Source of the DNA: Paeniglutamicibacter terrestris
Lineage (GTDB): Bacteria; Actinomycetota; Actinomycetes; Actinomycetales; Micrococcaceae
Assembly: GCF_012271785.1 (NCBI RefSeq)
Contig: NZ_JAAWVT010000001.1
Span: forward strand, 248,001 to 312,000
Direction: 5' to 3'
Length of the DNA: 64,000 bases
Shown here: piece by piece, positions 46,532-55,558 of the stretch
Numbering within the stretch: position 1 is the stretch's first letter
How the letters are laid out: each line of letters starts with the position of its first letter
Made by a program: the position numbers and the translations under genes
The notes under the pieces: generated by a model
Told to the model about the DNA's origin: nothing
The model's input: only the letters and a program-made list of their open reading frames with translations
The model's database searches: none

Positions 46532-47266
46532 ATGGAATCTCTCCTTACCGCCGCACAGCACGCAGATCTGTACGATGCGGAGAATCTCTGGACCACTGCC
46601 GAAGACTTCTTTCTCCGGTTCACCAATGCCACTCCCGCATCCCGTGTGCTGGATCTGGGCTGCGGCACCGGTCGCCTGACCATCGCCCTGGCCCAAGCCG
46701 GCCACGAGGTCAGCGGTATTGACCCGCACTCCGGTTCGATGGCCGCCGCCCGCGCCAAGCCGGGCGCCGATGCGGTGCGCTGGATTGACGGCACCTCCTC
46801 GGTCTTGGGTGAAGAGGAAGTTTTTGACACGGTGCTGATGACCTCGCACGTGGCCCAGGCGATCGTGGACGAGAATGAATGGACCCGTACGCTGGCGAAC
46901 ATCAAGCGGGTCTTGGTCCCCGGAGGACGACTGGTTTTTGATTCGCGGGATCCCGCGGCACGCGCCTGGGAAACCTGGACTCCGGCACAGACGCGCAGCG
47001 AATTCACACTTTCCGACGGCACCCACCTGCAGTCATGGATTGATTCGGCCCTGCACGATGAGGGACTCATTAAGATCACCGAACACCGGCTTTTTGCCGA
47101 CAGTTCTAGAGAAATGCAGGATGCGCTATTGGCCTTCCGTAGCGAAGATCAACTACGCGCCGACCTGACCGCGGCCGGCCTGCAGGTTGATGAGGTGTTA
47201 GGCGGCTGGAGCCACGAGCCGGTGGGTCATGGCGCCGGGGAACTGATTTTCCTGGCCCACGCATAA
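46532..47266 (+). CDS. Class I SAM-dependent methyltransferase
   Basis: 244 residues. Motif I is VLDLGCGTGRLTIALAQAG, then VSGIDPHSGSMAAAR, DTVLMTSHVAQAI and VLVPGGRLVFDSRDPAAR. The C-terminal half (LFADSSREMQDALLAFRSEDQLRADL, cited by EMQDALLAFRSEDQL) is typical of Methyltransf_25 small-molecule enzymes. The ATG at 46532 is preferred over the TTG at 46514 because a TATGAT box ends 6 nt before it. Monocistronic; substrate unknown. Confidence 0.83.
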   Translation: MESLLTAAQHADLYDAENLWTTAEDFFLRFTNATPASRVLDLGCGTGRLTIALAQAGHEVSGIDPHSGSMAAARAKPGADAVRWIDGTSSVLGEEEVFDTVLMTSHVAQAIVDENEWTRTLANIKRVLVPGGRLVFDSRDPAARAWETWTPAQTRSEFTLSDGTHLQSWIDSALHDEGLIKITEHRLFADSSREMQDALLAFRSEDQLRADLTAAGLQVDEVLGGWSHEPVGHGAGELIFLAHA

Positions 47267-47314
47267 GGCCCCGCCCCTGATGGGGCGAGGCCGCGGACGG
47301 CAGGTACCTGCCGT
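47267..47314. terminator. Two adjacent hairpins after the methyltransferase
   Basis: GGCCCCGCCCC/GGGGCGAGGCC (47267-47292) and the perfect 18-bp palindrome around GGTACC (47297-47314). They separate convergent genes. Confidence 0.65.
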
Positions 47315-47323
47315 TGCTTCTAA

Positions 47324-48433
47324 CTACGCGGGGTAGAGCGGATTGTGGCCGGAGGTCACACGCTCGGATTCACGAACGGGTTCCGGCGCGGTTCCGGCAC
47401 CCCAGGGGTTTCCACCCATGGATTCGCGGCCGTGCGGTTCCAGCCAATTGGCAAGGTCCGGGCCCACCGGAATGATCTGGGTGGGATTGATATCCTCATG
47501 CACCACGTAGTAGTGCGCCTTGATCTGCTCGAAGTCCACGGTGTCGCCGAACCCGGGCAGGGCAAACAAGTCCCGGGCGTAGGCCCAAAGGTTCGGCATC
47601 TCGGTGAGCTTGTTGCGGTTGGTCTTGAAGTGTCCGTGGTACACCGGATCAAAACGAACCAGCGTGGTGAACAGGCGCACGTCGGCCTCGGTGATCGAAT
47701 CCCCCATCAGGAAGCGTCGAGTCGCGAGGCGTTCCTCGAGCCAATCCATGGTGTCCCAGAGACGATCGTAGGCCTGGTTGTAGGCTTCTTGGCTGCCGGC
47801 AAAGCCGCAGCGGTAGACCCCGTTGTTCACCTCGGTGAAGATGCGTTTGATGATCGGCATCATCTCCTCGAGCTGATCCTCCGGCAACAAATCCGGGGCA
47901 CCGGCGCGGTGGAATTCTTTCCACTGGGTGGAGAGGTCCATGGTGATTTGTGGGTAGTCATTAGTCACCACGGCGCCGCTGGGCACATCAACGATGGCCG
48001 GTACGGTAATGCCGCGTGGGTAGTCGGCAAAGCGCTTAAAGTAGTTCTCCTGGATGCGCTCGGTGCCCAGCACCGGGTCGATTCCGCCCTCGTCGAGGTC
48101 GAACGTCCAGGAGCGAGCATCGTGCACGGGTCCCGGGGTGCCCAAGGAGATGGCGTCCTCCAGGCCCAGGAGGCGTCGCACGATGATGGTGCGGTTGGCC
48201 CAGGGACAGGCGCGTGCTGCCACCAAGCGGTAGCGTCCGGCCTCAACAGGCCAGAGCTCGGCGCCCTCGGCGATGCCAGCGTGCACATTGCCGATACTTC
48301 CGGCCGTTGAACCGCCGGAGGCACGTACCGCGGCGGGATCCGCAACGATTCGGTCCTGAATGTATTGGGTGTCGCGCGTGAATTCCGCGCCAGTGACATA
48401 GGCACCCGCGGTGCTGTATTGATCGTCGCTCAT
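47324..48433 (-). CDS. Glutathionyl-hydroquinone reductase-type GST (YqjG/ECM4)
   Basis: 369 residues. The catalytic Cys76 sits in the CPWANR motif of Xi-class GSTs; other family parts are AVVTNDYPQITMDLST, NNGVYRCGFAGSQEAYNQAY, LTEADVRLFTTLVRFDPVYHGHFKTN, cited by DVRLFTTLVRFDPVYHGHFK, and the long C-terminus. In actinobacteria, which use mycothiol, such enzymes probably remove mycothiol from conjugated quinones. The ATG at 48433 has AAGGTGG upstream. It forms a single unit with its own terminator pair. Confidence 0.88.
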   Translation of the reverse strand: MSDDQYSTAGAYVTGAEFTRDTQYIQDRIVADPAAVRASGGSTAGSIGNVHAGIAEGAELWPVEAGRYRLVAARACPWANRTIIVRRLLGLEDAISLGTPGPVHDARSWTFDLDEGGIDPVLGTERIQENYFKRFADYPRGITVPAIVDVPSGAVVTNDYPQITMDLSTQWKEFHRAGAPDLLPEDQLEEMMPIIKRIFTEVNNGVYRCGFAGSQEAYNQAYDRLWDTMDWLEERLATRRFLMGDSITEADVRLFTTLVRFDPVYHGHFKTNRNKLTEMPNLWAYARDLFALPGFGDTVDFEQIKAHYYVVHEDINPTQIIPVGPDLANWLEPHGRESMGGNPWGAGTAPEPVRESERVTSGHNPLYPA

Positions 48434-48473
48434 CATTCCACCTTAGAATTTTGTGCCGCGAAGCACCATGGGA

Positions 48474-48520
48474 GAAAAAGTTCGGGCCCGTCCCAAGATC
48501 GTTCTCAAGGGGCGGGCCCG
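48474..48520 (-). terminator. Rho-independent terminator
   Basis: Minus-strand stem CGGGCCCGCCCC/GGGACGGGCCCG (arms at 48509-48520 and 48483-48494) followed by AACTTTTTCTCC. It ends the flavin reductase transcript; 225 nt between the two genes hold nothing else. Confidence 0.75.
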
Positions 48521-48661
48521 CTGCGACCGGCCGGTTCGCCGCTACTTGCGAGGGTAGCGGAGAACCGGATGGTCAGGGGAAAAGAAGTCATGAGGGGCTC
48601 TGGAGCCCGAACAAGCCCAAGGTGCTCGGGTTCGGTGCCTCCATCACTTCAGGGAGTTGAT

Positions 48662-49243
48662 TTAGGCCGAGGCGGAAACCAGGGCTGCTTCGCGCACGGA
48701 CTTCATGGCAACGGTCCACGGCACCAGCTGGTCCAGAACCGGGGCGAGAGAAGCTGCCTGCTGCTCGGTCGGCTTGAACACCGAGAAGTTCTCGAAGTCG
48801 GTGAAGAGCGAGAACATGCCGGTCTTCTGCACGTGAGCAACCTGGAGCTCGGAGAGGATGCCACGCAGGTGCTCAACGGCACGCACGCCGAAGGCCGAGC
48901 CGTAGGAAACGATGCCCGCTGCCTTGTTGGCGAATTCGGCGTTCAGGTAGGACAGTGCATTGGCCAGAGCCGGAGCGACGGAGTGGTTGTACTCGGGGGT
49001 GACGAAGACGTAACCATCAAACTCGGCGATCTTTGCTGCCCAGGTCTTGGTGGCCTCATTCTGGTAGTTCTGGTAGGCAGCCGGGTAAGCTTCATCAAGC
49101 AACGCGAGGTTGAAGTCCGCGATGTCTACAAGCTCGTAATCGGCATCGCCGCGCAGCTGAGCCTGCTCCAAAACCCACTGGGCAACGCCGGCATTGTTGC
49201 GTCCCGGACGGGTTGAACCTGTGATGATCGCGATCTTAGTCAT
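48662..49243 (-). CDS. NADPH-dependent FMN reductase family protein
   Basis: 193 residues, flavodoxin-like fold. The flavin phosphate loop is ITGSTRPGRNNAGVAQWV; the second flavin site is VTPEYNHSVAPALANALSYL, followed by KAAGIVSYGSAFGVRAVEHL. It could be a quinone, azo-dye or chromate reductase. The ATG has AAGGAG upstream. It is divergent from a MarR regulator with two copies of a palindromic motif in the spacer; redox or electrophile-induced control is likely. Confidence 0.87.
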   Translation of the reverse strand: MTKIAIITGSTRPGRNNAGVAQWVLEQAQLRGDADYELVDIADFNLALLDEAYPAAYQNYQNEATKTWAAKIAEFDGYVFVTPEYNHSVAPALANALSYLNAEFANKAAGIVSYGSAFGVRAVEHLRGILSELQVAHVQKTGMFSLFTDFENFSVFKPTEQQAASLAPVLDQLVPWTVAMKSVREAALVSASA

Positions 49244-49287
49244 GCGTGAACTCCTTGGAAGTGAGGGTCGATGCGCCGAAACTTTGC

Positions 49288-49348
49288 TGACGCATCAACT
49301 AGAACTTGATATTTATATCTTGCCGCGAGAAGATTGACGTGTCAACTA
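49288..49348. promoter_or_regulatory. Two MarR-type operator copies
   Basis: TGACGCATCAACTA (49288-49301) and TGACGTGTCAACTA (49335-49348), direct repeats 47 bp apart. The second contains the perfect palindrome TTGACGTGTCAA (49334-49345) and on the minus strand a TTGACA -35 hexamer. Confidence 0.6.
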
Positions 49349-49373
49349 AATGAAAACAAATGTGAGGCATGCC

Positions 49374-49841
49374 ATGTCCGAGCCCCGATGGCTCAGTGAA
49401 GAAGAAGCACAACGCTGGCTGGAAATCCGCGAATTCCTCTGGGGCTTCCCCAGCGCGATGGACCGTCAGCTCGCCCGGGACGCGGAAATGTCCAGTGGCG
49501 AATACTCGGTGCTGGCCGCAGTGTCGCAGGCGGCACCTCAGGCCCTGCGTTCGGGCGATCTTGCAGCGCAGCTCAATTGGGAACGCTCGCGCGTCTCGCA
49601 CCTCCTGCGCCGCATGGAAGCCAAGGGCCTGATCAGTCGCTGTGCCTCCAGCTGCGACGGGCGCGGTCAGGACATCACGCTGAGCGAGGCCGGCTGGGAG
49701 ACGGTACGCAGTGCCGCTCCCGGACACGTGAATTTCGTGCGGGAGACAGTTTTTGACTCGCTCTCCCCCACCGAACAGGAACAATTCAGCGCGATGCTGA
49801 ACAAGATCCGTGCCGCCGTGGTGGAACGCGATCTTTGGTAG
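49374..49841 (+). CDS. MarR family transcriptional regulator
   Basis: 155 residues. The winged helix is seen in LRSGDLAAQLNWERSRVSHLLRRMEAKGLISRCASSCDGRGQDITLSEAG, cited by its core NWERSRVSHLLRRMEAKGL. Two cysteines in the wing (CASSCDGRG) are unusual and might sense oxidants or metals. The ATG at 49374 has GAGG 6 nt upstream; an in-frame ATG at 49350 is weaker. Divergent from the flavin reductase with two operator copies between them. Likely autoregulated and controlling the reductase. Confidence 0.87.
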   Translation: MSEPRWLSEEEAQRWLEIREFLWGFPSAMDRQLARDAEMSSGEYSVLAAVSQAAPQALRSGDLAAQLNWERSRVSHLLRRMEAKGLISRCASSCDGRGQDITLSEAGWETVRSAAPGHVNFVRETVFDSLSPTEQEQFSAMLNKIRAAVVERDLW

Positions 49842-49851
49842 GCGTGAAGAG

Positions 49852-50301
49852 TTATTCCCCGTGTTCGGCGACCGAGGGCCACTGACCATTCGGGGTGAAG
49901 GATGTCGCCCAGTAGAACGGATTGAGCTCTCGCAGGGTCCGCATTTCCCAGGCGCTTCCACCGGCGGATCCGGGCACCGCGGCCAAAACTTCAGGACCCC
50001 AGATAGCCAAACGCTCCTGGCAGATCCCGCAGGGGGCCAGCACCTGGTAGGTCCCCTCCGCGGTTCCGGCGGTAACGCAGGCGGAGGCAATGACCGCTTT
50101 GCCCAGCGTATAGGCCTGCGCAACCGCGCCGGTTTCAGCACATAGGGTGGCCGCCGCGTTGTAATTATCAAAGCTGACACTGGTAAGAATGTCTCCGCCC
50201 TCGAGCATCAGCGCCGCCGCGGCTACCGAATCGCGAGCCCCCGGCCACCTACTTCGGAGCTGTTCAATGGCTGCATCAACGATTTTTTGGTTCGGATCCA
50301 T
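49852..50301 (-). CDS. Cytidine deaminase family protein
   Basis: 149 residues. The zinc site is complete: Cys54 and Glu56 in CAETGAV (Glu is the proton shuttle) and Cys91 and Cys94 in APCGICQERLAI. It deaminates cytidine or a related nucleoside, for example blasticidin-like bases. FDNYNAAATL matches the substrate loop. The ATG at 50301 is taken from family length; no clear ribosome site. It converges with the MarR gene with a 10-nt gap. Confidence 0.85.
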   Translation of the reverse strand: MDPNQKIVDAAIEQLRSRWPGARDSVAAAALMLEGGDILTSVSFDNYNAAATLCAETGAVAQAYTLGKAVIASACVTAGTAEGTYQVLAPCGICQERLAIWGPEVLAAVPGSAGGSAWEMRTLRELNPFYWATSFTPNGQWPSVAEHGE

Positions 50302-50403
50302 GACTAAAGTCTGCCACTGAATCTGTCCACTTGGCCCGAAGCTCGGCCAAGTATGACTCCGCTGGCGGGTGAATATTTTTCTGGCCCCCGATCGTCGCCG
50401 CAA

Positions 50404-50838
50404 CTTGGGCTCGGCGGATGCTCCAGTTCATCGAATGTTATCCGCGGTTTTAGAACAGCTACCTCAGCAGCGTGTCGGCCGTGCGGAACGGATTTCCTAG
50501 GCCTTACTAATACCCATTTCCTAGTTCCACCATCGACGCGCCACCGACGTTGCCACCCCGAATGTCTATGGGAATGGAACAGCGATTAGCACCGGAAAAT
50601 ATGCGGCGCGCGTTGCGGACTGACAACGACGACCGTCCGTGTTCCGCTACCAAAATAAGGTAACCCGGAGCAATTCCCGCGCCCCTATGCCTACTGGAGC
50701 CAGCCCCACTCGGCGCTACTTCTGGGGCAATACTTTTCCGAACATCGAGCCTATTTTTAGGCGATTAATCCCCCGGTAGAGAATTCTCCTATTTTGCATC
50801 TGTGGGGACTGGAATTGGAGAGAAATTGGAGAGTCAAA
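50404..50838. other. Intergenic stretch without a recognisable gene
   Basis: About 530 nt between the deaminase and the ABC exporter. A 78-codon open frame (50353-50589, plus) is composed of Ser/Arg/Pro/Cys with no ribosome site and does not look coding. No promoter or repeat stands out. Confidence 0.5.
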
Positions 50839-50887
50839 CGCCGCTGGCGTGGCCCTGAGATTAGTGCAGGATTCCACGTCAGCGGCG
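50839..50887 (-). terminator. Terminator of the ABC exporter gene
   Basis: 14-bp arms with one mismatch (50839-50852 and 50874-50887, CGCCGCTG...CGTGG) followed on the minus strand by TTTG. Confidence 0.65.
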
Positions 50888-50915
50888 CTATTGTTGCCTA
50901 GACCAGTAAACCGCC

Positions 50916-52868
50916 CTAGCCATTCACGCTGGCATTCTCCCGCGGGCGAGAGGCCACCTTCACGGCCATCTCGGTGACCCGCTCGGCGGTTGAATCCCCG
51001 GCGGCCAGGAGCCGGGCAAACGCACCATCGGCGTCCCGCAAGTGCGCAGGAGTTCCGCGCTCAATGATTCGTCCGCCCTCAAGGACCACCAGCTGATCGG
51101 CATTTTCCACGGTGGACAGACGGTGGGCGATCATCAGCGTGGTGCGTCCCACGGCGAGTTGGTCCAACGCCTCCTGGACGAGGGCCTCGGTGGTGTTGTC
51201 CAGAGCACTGGTGGCCTCGTCCAGCACCAGCACCTTGGGGTTGCGCAGGATGGTGCGGGCGATGGCCAAGCGCTGTTGCTCACCTCCGGAGAATCGATGG
51301 CCGCGGGCACCAACCATGGTGCTCAACCCGTCGGGCAGCCCACTAATCAGTGTGGCAATCTGCGCCGAGTCCAGCGCCCGCCAGAGCGTGGCGTCATCTG
51401 CGTCGGGATCGGCCAACAGCAAGTTTTCGCGGATCGTGGCGTGAATCAAATACGTCTCCTGCGAGACCATGCCCACGATCTTGTTCAGGTCAGCCGGTGC
51501 CATGTCACGGATATCGATCCCGTCAATGGTGATTTTCCCGCGCCCAACCTCGTGCAAACGCGGCAAGAGTGAACCGAGCGTGGATTTGCCCGATCCGGTG
51601 GGCCCCACGATGGCAGTGGCGGTGCCAGGAGCCAGCTCCAGATCGATCGAGCTCAGCACATCAGCCGAATCTTTGTAGCCAAAGCCCACGCCCTCAAAGC
51701 GCACTCGTCCCTCGATCGCCTCCAGATCCACCGTCGCCGGTTGCCGCGGGGGCTTGATCTCCGGATCCATGTCCAGATATTCAAAGATACGACTAAAGAG
51801 TGCCATGGCGGTCACCCACTGCACCCCGACGTTGAGCAGACCCATGATGGGGCGGAAGATGGCACCCTGCAGCGCGGTAAACGCCACCAACGTACCGATG
51901 CTCATGTTTCCCGAGGTGGCGGGGAACCCGGCGGCCAGGTAGATGACCGCGGGAATGGCCGCGAAGACAATGCTCATGGTGGCCATGCGCCATTGCCCGG
52001 CCAATTGGCTGCGCATTTCCAGATCCACCAGGCGGTGTGAGGAGGCGGCGAAGCGGTCCACGTCGCGTCCGGTGGTGCCCAGGGTCTTGGCCAGGCGGAT
52101 GCCGGAAATCGACAGTCCCTCCTCGATCTGCGTATACATTCCGGCCAGTTCCCGCTGCCGTGCGCTGGTGATGTCCCGGCGGCGCAGTGCCACCTTGCGC
52201 GACAGCCAGATGGCCGGTGGCAGGACCACCAGAGAGAGCATGCTCAGCTGCCAGGACAGGGCCACCATCGCGATGGCGGTGGCCACGGCGGTGGTCAAGT
52301 TGGAGGCCACCGAGGTGGCGGTGGAGGTCACGACGTTCTGCATCCCGGCGATGTCGTTGGTGAGCCGAGATTGCACCTCTCCCCCGCGAGTCCGAGTGAA
52401 GAAGCCAAGTGATTGCGCCTGCAGGTGGGTGAAGAGTCGGGTGCGCAGGGCATGCATGACCTTTTGACCCATGGAGGTGGCCATCCAAGTCTGCACCACC
52501 CCGACGGCGGCAGTGGATGCCGCAACAACCACCAATCCGCCGGCCAGCCAGGCCAACAACCCGGTATTTTGGTGCGGCAGCGCATCGTCAATGATCGAGC
52601 GGATGATGAACGGTTGAGCCAGTCCAATGATGGAGGCCAGAGAAATCAGCAACACCACGATGGTGATGCTCAGTTTGTGGGGAGCAAAGAGGGCGGCGAT
52701 CCGGGAGAGCTTCACCGGGTGGGCGCTCACTTGTTTCAGGTCTGCGGGGTTCACACGGGATATCTGGCCGCCGCCGCGGCCTTGGCCGCCGCCGGTCGGT
52801 TTGGAATCAACCGTGTTGTGGGTGGGGCCCGTGGGGGCAGCTGCGGAAGAGAGTCTCGATTCCGTCAT
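50916..52868 (-). CDS. Multidrug-type ABC exporter (fused permease-ATPase)
   Basis: 650 residues. Six-helix transmembrane domain (about 65-345, with LLISLASIIGLAQPFIIRSII) and a C-terminal ATPase: Walker A GPTGSGKST, Q-loop VSQETYLIHATIREN, signature FSGGEQQRLAIARTILRNP and Walker B KVLVLDEATSALD with H-loop IAHRLSTV. A Gly/Arg/Gln-rich N-terminus precedes the first helix. The ATG at 52868 has AAAGGTGG upstream; the longer frame overlaps the MarR gene and is spurious. It is divergent from a MarR regulator whose operator lies in its promoter. Works as homodimer or with a partner elsewhere; lipid or drug export. Confidence 0.9.
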   Translation of the reverse strand: MTESRLSSAAAPTGPTHNTVDSKPTGGGQGRGGGQISRVNPADLKQVSAHPVKLSRIAALFAPHKLSITIVVLLISLASIIGLAQPFIIRSIIDDALPHQNTGLLAWLAGGLVVVAASTAAVGVVQTWMATSMGQKVMHALRTRLFTHLQAQSLGFFTRTRGGEVQSRLTNDIAGMQNVVTSTATSVASNLTTAVATAIAMVALSWQLSMLSLVVLPPAIWLSRKVALRRRDITSARQRELAGMYTQIEEGLSISGIRLAKTLGTTGRDVDRFAASSHRLVDLEMRSQLAGQWRMATMSIVFAAIPAVIYLAAGFPATSGNMSIGTLVAFTALQGAIFRPIMGLLNVGVQWVTAMALFSRIFEYLDMDPEIKPPRQPATVDLEAIEGRVRFEGVGFGYKDSADVLSSIDLELAPGTATAIVGPTGSGKSTLGSLLPRLHEVGRGKITIDGIDIRDMAPADLNKIVGMVSQETYLIHATIRENLLLADPDADDATLWRALDSAQIATLISGLPDGLSTMVGARGHRFSGGEQQRLAIARTILRNPKVLVLDEATSALDNTTEALVQEALDQLAVGRTTLMIAHRLSTVENADQLVVLEGGRIIERGTPAHLRDADGAFARLLAAGDSTAERVTEMAVKVASRPRENASVNG

Positions 52869-52922
52869 GTGCACCACCTTTCGTGGTGGTTGTGGGGTGC
52901 GGGATTGGCACCGCTTCTTTAA

Positions 52923-52954
52923 TGAGGTTACCTCACTATGTGGTAACCCGTCAA
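52923..52954. promoter_or_regulatory. MarR operator inside the divergent promoters
   Basis: GGTTACC (52926-52932) and GGTAACC (52942-52948) with a 9-nt spacer; TGAGGTTACCTCA (52923-52935) is itself a palindrome. The exporter promoter on the minus strand is TTGACG (52954-52949), 18 nt, TAACCT (52930-52925), so the operator fills its spacer. Confidence 0.65.
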
Positions 52955-52962
52955 ACTTCCGG

Positions 52963-52968
52963 TAGAGT
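52963..52968 (+). promoter_or_regulatory. -10 box, leaderless start of the MarR gene
   Basis: TAGAGT followed by exactly 6 nt and the ATG at 52975. Confidence 0.5.
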
Positions 52969-52974
52969 GATGGT

Positions 52975-53442
52975 ATGCCAACCAGTGCCAATATCACTCC
53001 GCCCAGGGATCTTTCCGAGCTCTTTCGCCGCTCGACGCACCGCTTGCGTCGAACCTGGACCGCCAAGCTCGCCCCGTTCGAACTGACCCCGTACCAGTCC
53101 CGCGCACTGAATTGTCTTGACCAACAACGCTGGGAAACCGAGAGCAGTGCCACGGCCGGCTTGCGTCTGAAAGACATTGCCGAACGCATGCGCATTGCCC
53201 CGCGCTCGGCCACCGAGGTCATCGATCAGCTCGAGGCCAAAAAACTCGTCACCCGCAACGCAGATCCGCTGGATCGACGTGCCACCTTGGTGTCCCTGAG
53301 TGATGAAGGAGCCGCACTGGCACAGCAGGTTCGATCCGCTCGGCGCACTCACACCGAGGAATATTTCGGTCGCCTTGACGCCCAAGAACGCGCCGAGCTG
53401 GCCCGTATCTTGGGCAAATTGGCTGGCTCTTCCGATTCCTAA
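52975..53442 (+). CDS. MarR family transcriptional regulator
   Basis: 155 residues. Winged helix core GLRLKDIAERMRIAPRSATEVIDQLEAKKLV, cited by RIAPRSATEVIDQLEAKKL, and wing NADPLDRRATLVSLSDEG. The N- and C-terminal helices form the dimer. Divergent from the ABC exporter; the operator between them overlaps the exporter -10 and lies over the regulator's -35 region. It is therefore an autoregulated repressor of the exporter, relieved by a small molecule. No ribosome site; TAGAGT-N6-ATG indicates a leaderless mRNA. Confidence 0.87.
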   Translation: MPTSANITPPRDLSELFRRSTHRLRRTWTAKLAPFELTPYQSRALNCLDQQRWETESSATAGLRLKDIAERMRIAPRSATEVIDQLEAKKLVTRNADPLDRRATLVSLSDEGAALAQQVRSARRTHTEEYFGRLDAQERAELARILGKLAGSSDS

Positions 53443-53454
53443 ATGAGCCCAAAA

Positions 53455-53497
53455 CAAAGGCCAGACAGCGAAATTTCCCTCAGCTGCCTGACCTTTG
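53455..53497. terminator. Hairpin between convergent genes
   Basis: 15-bp arms with two mismatches (CAAAGGCCAGACAGC and GCTGCCTGACCTTTG). Confidence 0.65.
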
Positions 53498-53544
53498 GTG
53501 TGATCCGCGGTTTGTAACGGTGGATCAGCCGGTGTTGGAGATCC

Positions 53545-55551
53545 TTAGAGCTCGGACTTCCCGCGGCGCCAGTAGCCCATGAAGGCCACTTGTTTGCGAT
53601 CGATGCCGGCATTGCGGACCAAGTAGCGGCGCATCTCCTTGATCATGCTCGCCTCCCCCGCCAACCAGGCATAAAACGGCTGCGTCGATTCGGTGGTGGT
53701 TTCCCACAGAATCTGTTCATCAACATCAACGTCTTCCGGATCGGCACCGGTGACCACGGCGCCGGCCGCGGGAATGGCGACGATGGAGCGCACCGCGGCG
53801 GCCAGCATTTCACCGTGCGGATGCGAACCACGCGGCAGCCACTGCACCCCCACACCCGAACGGGTGGAGGAGCCCAGAATGTCGCCGGTGTCCGGAACTT
53901 CGATCAGCGCGTGACCGGTGATCCCCGCGGGCAGGGATTCCAAGATGGAACAGATCGCCGGAGCGGCCGTCTCATCCCCGGCCAGCAGGATGCGTTTGGC
54001 CGTGCCGGGACGGAACTCAATGCCGCCGTACGTCTCATCGCATAGGGCCTTATTCGGGCCCAGCACCAGCATCGCATCGCCCACCTCCGCAGTGGCCGCC
54101 CACACGGTGGCCGGGCCGCCGGTGAGCTGACCATCAAGCTTTTGCAGGTGAAGGACAAAGTCAATGTCTATTTCCGGGTGCTCACCGAGATTGTCTCGGT
54201 GACCGGCCGGGCGCAGTGCCCGCACCGTATAGGTACGCATATCTCCCCGGCTCTCGGTCGGCAGCGCCAGCCAACGTTTGTACCAGCCGCCGGCATCCTC
54301 ACTGTTCAGCAGCGCACCGGGGCGCAGCGCGGCAAAGTCGGACCCCAACACGCTTTCGGGTTCCGCCGTGGAGGAGGCAGCCGAAGCCGGCGGAATCATG
54401 AGCTTGATGCGCAGGTCCAGGGGGTGGGCGCCAGCGCCGAAGTGCGATAGGTCCGCGCCGCTGAGGGTGACGCGCTTGAAGTTGGCACTCAAATCCTCGG
54501 TGGCCAGCACGCGGGTGGAGAAGGCCAGCATGGCGCTGATTTCCTCCGCACGTCTCAGGCTCGAATCCTCGGCAACGGGCAGCGGCTCAACGCTCTGCGG
54601 TGTAGCGCCGGTGGCGGTGTCGGTGGCCGTGATGGTATCGATTTGAGGCTCCCTGGTGGTGAGTTCTTCGGCGGTGAGAAGGCTAGTTGTGTCTTCGCCG
54701 ATGGCGGCGTCGGGCTGGCGTGTGCGGTGGATGCCGTTGGCGGCCAACACCGATTCGGCGCGCAGCACACGGTGCCGACCTATGGGCAGTACCAACGGGG
54801 TGCCGGCCACCGGGTCCGGAATCACCCGGCAGGGCATCCCAAAAACGCTTTTGACCAGTTCCTCGGTGACCACGGTGCTGGGGTGCCCCGCGGCAACAAT
54901 CTTGCCGTGTTTCAGCGCCACCAAATGATCCGCGTAACGGGCGGCCAGGTTCAGATCGTGCAACACAATCACCACGGTGGTGCCGCGTGAGCGATTCAGC
55001 TCGGAGATCACATCAAGCACCTCCAACTGGTGTGCCACGTCCAGGTAGGTAGTCGGCTCGTCAAGCAGTAGCAGTTCGGTTTCCTGAGCCAGCGCCATGG
55101 CAATCCAGACCCGCTGGCGCTGCCCACCGGAGAGTTCATCAACCGCGCGCTCGGCCAACTCCACGGTGCTGGTCAGCGTCATGGCACGCTCCACGGCGTC
55201 CTCATCCTGGGCGCTCCAACGCTTAAACCAACCCTGGTGCGGGTAACGGCCGCGGCCGATCAGTTCGCGCACCGTGATACCGTCGGGCGCGGTGGGTGTC
55301 TGCGGCAGCAACCCGAGCATCTTGGCCACCTCACGAGCACCACGGGTGTGGATGTCTTCTCCATCGAGCAGCACCTTGCCACCGGCCGGCTTCAACAGCC
55401 GGGCCAGGCCACGGAGCAGGGTAGATTTGCCGCAACCGTTGGCGCCCACAATGATCGTCACCTCGCCGGCCGGAATCTCCAACGACAGTTCATCAACAAT
55501 GCTGGGCCCGTCGTAGGCCAGTGTTAGGTCTTCGGCTTGAAGAAGTGCCAT
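53545..55551 (-). CDS. Siderophore ABC ATPase fused to a siderophore-interacting reductase
   Basis: 668 residues, two full proteins in one frame. N-terminal FepC/FecE-type ATPase (1-265): Walker [11 protein letters not shown]-loop [14 protein letters not shown], signature [17 protein letters not shown], Walker [13 protein letters not shown] and H-loop VLHDLN. A linker of about 75 residues (Thr/Ala-rich) leads to a ViuB/SIP-type ferric-siderophore reductase (about 340-668): FAD site [15 protein letters not shown] part [17 protein letters not shown], and [18 protein letters not shown] with YWRRGKSE at the end. Import and iron release are thus coupled. Normally these are separate genes. GAGG lies 6 nt before the ATG. 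Confidence 0.9.
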   Translation of the reverse strand: MALLQAEDLTLAYDGPSIVDELSLEIPAGEVTIIVGANGCGKSTLLRGLARLLKPAGGKVLLDGEDIHTRGAREVAKMLGLLPQTPTAPDGITVRELIGRGRYPHQGWFKRWSAQDEDAVERAMTLTSTVELAERAVDELSGGQRQRVWIAMALAQETELLLLDEPTTYLDVAHQLEVLDVISELNRSRGTTVVIVLHDLNLAARYADHLVALKHGKIVAAGHPSTVVTEELVKSVFGMPCRVIPDPVAGTPLVLPIGRHRVLRAESVLAANGIHRTRQPDAAIGEDTTSLLTAEELTTREPQIDTITATDTATGATPQSVEPLPVAEDSSLRRAEEISAMLAFSTRVLATEDLSANFKRVTLSGADLSHFGAGAHPLDLRIKLMIPPASAASSTAEPESVLGSDFAALRPGALLNSEDAGGWYKRWLALPTESRGDMRTYTVRALRPAGHRDNLGEHPEIDIDFVLHLQKLDGQLTGGPATVWAATAEVGDAMLVLGPNKALCDETYGGIEFRPGTAKRILLAGDETAAPAICSILESLPAGITGHALIEVPDTGDILGSSTRSGVGVQWLPRGSHPHGEMLAAAVRSIVAIPAAGAVVTGADPEDVDVDEQILWETTTESTQPFYAWLAGEASMIKEMRRYLVRNAGIDRKQVAFMGYWRRGKSEL

Positions 55552-55558
55552 GGAAACC

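Noticed and set aside
50353-50589. 78-codon plus-strand ORF
   Set aside because: No ribosome site, Ser/Arg/Cys-rich and no recognisable domain.
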